Origin: Colwellia sp.
Lineage (GTDB): Bacteria > Pseudomonadota > Gammaproteobacteria > Enterobacterales > Alteromonadaceae
Assembly (NCBI GenBank): GCA_013215655.1
Contig: JABSOX010000004.1
Coordinates: forward strand, 1-64,000
DNA length: 64,000 nt
Direction of reading: 5' to 3'
Part shown: piece after piece, positions 62,930 through 64,000 of the stretch
Layout: each line of letters opens with the position of its first letter
How positions within the stretch are numbered: the stretch's first letter is position 1
Notes under the pieces: model-generated
The model's database searches: none
What the model saw: the letters and a program-made list of their open reading frames with translations, nothing else
What the model was told of the DNA's origin: nothing
Program-made: the position numbers and the translations under genes

Positions 62930-64000
62930 TTATTTTGCTGTTCTATTTTCTCTTTTACGGTCATTTTCTTTTAAGAATTTCTTACGAATACGAATATTCT
63001 TAGGTGTAACTTCAACCAATTCATCGTTATCAATAAACTCTAAAGCTTGTTCTAATGACATAAGAATAGGCGGTGTTAACGTTTGTGCTTCATCAGTACC
63101 TGAAGAACGAACGTTAGTTAACTGCTTACCTTTAAGAGCATTTACTGTTAAATCATTATCACGGCTATGAATACCGATGACTTGACCTTCATAGACATCC
63201 ACACCGTGCCCAATCATCATACGTCCACGTGATTGTAAATTAAATATTGCATTGGTTAATGCTTTACCCGTTGCGTTAGCGATCATCACACCATTTTTAC
63301 GTTGGCCAATATCACCACCTTTGTGAGGACCATATTCAAAGAATGTATGGTAAATCAAACCAGAACCAGAAGTTAGTGTCATGAATTCTGTTTGGAAACC
63401 AATTAAGCCGCGACTTGGCATAATAAAGTCCATACGAATACGACCCGTACCATCAGGTGCCATATCCGTTAATTCTGCCTTACGAATACCCATTTTTTCC
63501 ATGATTGGACCTTGATGCTGTTCTTCAACATCAATGGTTACTGTTTCATAAGGTTCTTGTAATTCACCATCAATTATACGTTCAATAACTTCTGGACGAG
63601 AAACCGCTAGCTCAAAACCTTCACGACGCATGTTTTCAATTAAGATACCTAAATGAAGTTCACCGCGACCGGATACTTTAAATTTATCTGGATCGTCAAG
63701 TTGTTCAACACGTAAAGCGACGTTATGTACTAACTCTTTTTCTAAACGATCTTTAATATTACGCGAAGTTACGAACTTACCCTCTGTACCACAAAATGGA
63801 GAGGTATTAACTTGGAAAGTCATGTTAATAGTAGGTTCATCAATCGACAATGCAGGTAAGCCTTCAACTTCTGTTGGACAACAAACCGTATCAGATATTT
63901 TAAGTTCGCCTAATCCAGTAATGGCAATAATATCACCAGCAAAACCTTCAGCAATATCATGACGTTCTAGACCTAAATAACCGAACACTTTACCTACTTT
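62930..64000 (-). CDS. typA: GTP-binding protein TypA/BipA, C-terminal part (5' end outside window)
   Basis: The frame runs without stop to base 64000, so this is the last 356 residues of a ribosome-binding GTPase of about 605 residues; the G-domain is outside the window. Visible parts are domain II/III (GRGELHLGILIENMRREGFELAVSRPEV, EF-G-like domain V, VTIDVEEQHQGPIMEKMG) and the BipA-specific C-terminal domain (MTLTSGSGLIYHTFFEYGPHKGGDIGQRKNGVMIA), ending NDRKRENRTAK. TypA acts in ribosome assembly and stress response. The order typA, rbn, dtd, yiiD recalls the E. coli region. Confidence 0.95.
   Translation of the reverse strand, partial: KVGKVFGYLGLERHDIAEGFAGDIIAITGLGELKISDTVCCPTEVEGLPALSIDEPTINMTFQVNTSPFCGTEGKFVTSRNIKDRLEKELVHNVALRVEQLDDPDKFKVSGRGELHLGILIENMRREGFELAVSRPEVIERIIDGELQEPYETVTIDVEEQHQGPIMEKMGIRKAELTDMAPDGTGRIRMDFIMPSRGLIGFQTEFMTLTSGSGLIYHTFFEYGPHKGGDIGQRKNGVMIANATGKALTNAIFNLQSRGRMMIGHGVDVYEGQVIGIHSRDNDLTVNALKGKQLTNVRSSGTDEAQTLTPPILMSLEQALEFIDNDELVEVTPKNIRIRKKFLKENDRKRENRTAK

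Noticed and set aside
1-64000. tRNA or rRNA genes, prophage, intact insertion sequence
   Set aside because: I saw no tRNA cloverleaf consensus (GGTTCGAATCC-type arm), rRNA stretch, phage structural genes or transposase reading frame.

Overview
The window is a chromosomal segment of a marine gammaproteobacterium, most likely Colwellia or a close relative in Alteromonadales. The evidence is the low G+C content, the gene order rpmE-priA-ftsN-hslV-hslU and typA-rbn-dtd-yiiD (both as in enteric and marine gammaproteobacteria), a GlyGly-CTERM secreted protease, a MSHA-like pilin, TonB receptors and a psp operon with a sigma-54 promoter. Species assignment is inference; there is no rRNA or tRNA gene in the window.

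Layout. 0-8 kb: secreted M36 metalloprotease, an outer-membrane barrel plus DUF2333 pair, a crotonase, and a TPR protein. 8-11 kb: a phage-shock (Psp) region: pspA, pspC, a small membrane protein, a two-domain sulfurtransferase, and a two-gene operon of small envelope proteins. pspA and the small-gene operon each carry a matching -24/-12 promoter. 11.4-22 kb: dusA, followed upstream by an accessory region (pilin; TonB receptor plus Cys-rich secreted protein; LysR/pirin/isochorismatase; TetR; SRPBCC). Three related repeats here each carry a decayed copy of the first codons of dusA, which looks like the record of repeated integration at dusA. 22-30.7 kb: small hypotheticals, a barrel protein, a GH16-like secreted enzyme, a ToxR/CadC-type regulator, zur, an M1 metallopeptidase with a DUF6702 partner, and cheX.

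30.8-45.5 kb: dnaB; an ECF sigma / membrane partner / DUF4097 cluster; rpmE, priA, ftsN, hslV, hslU; an HBM-type chemoreceptor; an EAL-type c-di-GMP protein; rraA. 45.5-53.4 kb: an EAL protein with degenerate catalytic motifs, then the histidine utilisation locus (hutI divergent from hutC-hutH-hutU) with two palindromic HutC-type operators between. 53.7-64 kb: a membrane-anchored XRE protein, nfeD-qmcA, small enzymes, then yiiD, a spermidine-synthase-like protein, dtd, pip, rbn, two small ORFs and the C-terminal part of typA running off the edge.

Dispersed non-coding elements are common: a palindromic family with TATACCCGTTATCA-type ends (four copies, one giving the ribosome-binding region of a gene), a 97-98 bp tandem repeat before rpmE, a foldback repeat between hslV and hslU, and a 116-bp element with terminal inverted repeats. 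No CRISPR array, prophage or intact transposase was seen.
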